Source: an uncultured Eubacteriales bacterium (GTDB lineage: Bacteria > Bacillota > Clostridia > UMGS1840). From it: 14,176 nt of DNA. Made by a program: the position numbers and the translations under genes. The notes under the pieces were generated by a model. The model was not told the origin of the DNA, did not search any database, and was given only the letters and a program-made list of their open reading frames with translations. The stretch covers positions 1-14,176 of the forward strand of contig USLP01000007.1 in assembly GCA_900555525.1 (NCBI GenBank), written 5' to 3'. Shown in pieces: positions 13,458 to 14,176 of the stretch (positions are counted from its first letter, which is position 1; every line of letters begins with the position of its first letter).

Positions 13458-14176
13458 ATGTTTAAGTTTCTTAAAGATAAAAGCATAATGAACAGAATCA
13501 TAATAATAAATGCGGTTGTATCCGTCTGTATTATTATGTTTTTGGTTTTTAATAATTTTTATATAAAAGACGAGCTTAACAAACGGACGTTTTATAATTA
13601 TAAAACTCTGCTTGCGGAGTTTCAGAATAAGTTTTTTGTAGAAACAAGCAGAATGAAAAATGCAAGCACGCTTATTCTTGCCGAAAACGAAATAACGAAC
13701 GTAAAACAGCTTCCGAAAAATTCTGCGGTTCAAGTGGAAAGTATGCGCAGTCTTAAAAATAAATGCCTTTTTATATCCACATTTTTCGATTACAGCTCGA
13801 GCATGAACATACATATAAAAGAAAAAAATATCATAATAAGCAAAAACGGAAATATAGACGGGCAGTATTTTGATATTACGTCCGATGGCTCCCCGAGCTT
13901 TAATTCCGCCCCGAAAATCGATTTTGAAAAGCTTGACACGGGCTTTTATACGATTGACGGTTATATTCTTTATGTAGATAACACGATGAAGGACACGGGC
14001 GCATATTTTGTCGCAGCAAAGGACGCATTTATCTCGTTTTTGGATTCGTCGGGCAAGTCGGGCGAGGGCGGATTTGCGATTTATCTTGACGGAGAACTTC
14101 TTGCACAGTCGAAAAATATCCCCGTAACCCCCGAATTTGAGAAGCTTAACACGGATAAGCATATTTATAAGAGTTC
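13458..14176 (+). CDS. Membrane sensor protein, N-terminal part (3' end cut by window)
   Basis: The frame is open for 239 codons to the right edge. Residues about 12-33 are a membrane segment ('MNRIIIINAVVSVCIIMFLV') after a short basic cytoplasmic start. The rest, from about 35 to the edge, looks like an extracellular sensing domain: an initial long helix ('DELNKRTFYNYKTLLAEFQN') followed by beta-rich sequence ('NIIISKNGNIDGQYFDI', 'FYTIDGYILYVDN', 'GGFAIYLDGELLAQSKN'), the layout of Cache-like sensor domains. This N-terminus is typical of clostridial histidine kinases of the YesM type and of membrane-bound AraC-family regulators; the output domain lies outside the window, so the choice cannot be made. 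The start is supported by AAAGGGTGAG just upstream and the promoter at 13390-13419. A long antisense open frame covers the same DNA but has no comparable signals. Confidence 0.8.
   Translation, partial: MFKFLKDKSIMNRIIIINAVVSVCIIMFLVFNNFYIKDELNKRTFYNYKTLLAEFQNKFFVETSRMKNASTLILAENEITNVKQLPKNSAVQVESMRSLKNKCLFISTFFDYSSSMNIHIKEKNIIISKNGNIDGQYFDITSDGSPSFNSAPKIDFEKLDTGFYTIDGYILYVDNTMKDTGAYFVAAKDAFISFLDSSGKSGEGGFAIYLDGELLAQSKNIPVTPEFEKLNTDKHIYKS

Noticed and set aside
13455..14162. Long minus-strand open frame opposite the sensor gene
   Set aside because: It has no convincing ribosome site or promoter, its translation is rich in Lys, Ile, Phe and Tyr as expected from the complement of an A/T-rich gene, and the plus strand has promoter, RBS and membrane topology.

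Overview
The window looks like a low-GC member of the Firmicutes, class Clostridia. The signs are A/T-rich spacers, strong AGGAGG-type ribosome binding sites, consensus sigma-A promoters with extended -10 elements, TAA stops, and typical clostridial secreted architectures (SLH domains, WG repeats, copper-amine-oxidase-N 'stalk' domains, YcdB/YcdC repeats). An anaerobic gut-type Clostridia is a reasonable guess, but species cannot be read from this sequence. No rRNA, tRNA, CRISPR array or recognisable transposase was seen.

Positions 1-6105 hold four collinear plus-strand genes for exported or membrane-anchored proteins: a DUF4362-like protein cut by the left edge; a 778-residue fusion of WG repeats, a stalk domain and a PstS-like solute-binding domain; a stand-alone copy of the membrane segment and extracellular tail normally found at the C-terminus of BlaR1/M56 antirepressors, without the peptidase; and a YcdB/YcdC-SLH surface protein. 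A terminator at 6072-6105 ends this run and also serves the converging XRE regulator.

Positions 6112-8003 form a compact two-gene cassette. A minus-strand XRE-type repressor (6112-6426) is divergent from a plus-strand gene for a Tyr/Trp-rich secreted protein of unknown function (6610-7932). The intergenic region has a perfect extended -10 sigma-A promoter, a pair of near-identical 14-bp repeats (one touching the -35) and a small hairpin at the predicted mRNA 5' end. The codon use of the secreted protein is clearly different from its neighbours and suggests very high expression. This is the best candidate for something undescribed.

Positions 8029-10176 hold a secreted NodB-type polysaccharide deacetylase followed closely by a secreted WG-repeat/stalk-domain protein, ended by a GCGA-tetraloop terminator. 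Positions 10282-13271 start with a good promoter and hold a processive-type GT2 glycosyltransferase, then the cysteine desulfurase/IscU scaffold pair for Fe-S cluster assembly, then a strong terminator. The deacetylase and GT2 could act on the same exopolysaccharide, although they are in separate transcription units.

The last gene (from 13458, cut by the right edge) has its own promoter and encodes the N-terminus of a membrane sensor with a large extracellular domain, probably a histidine kinase or a membrane-bound AraC-type regulator.
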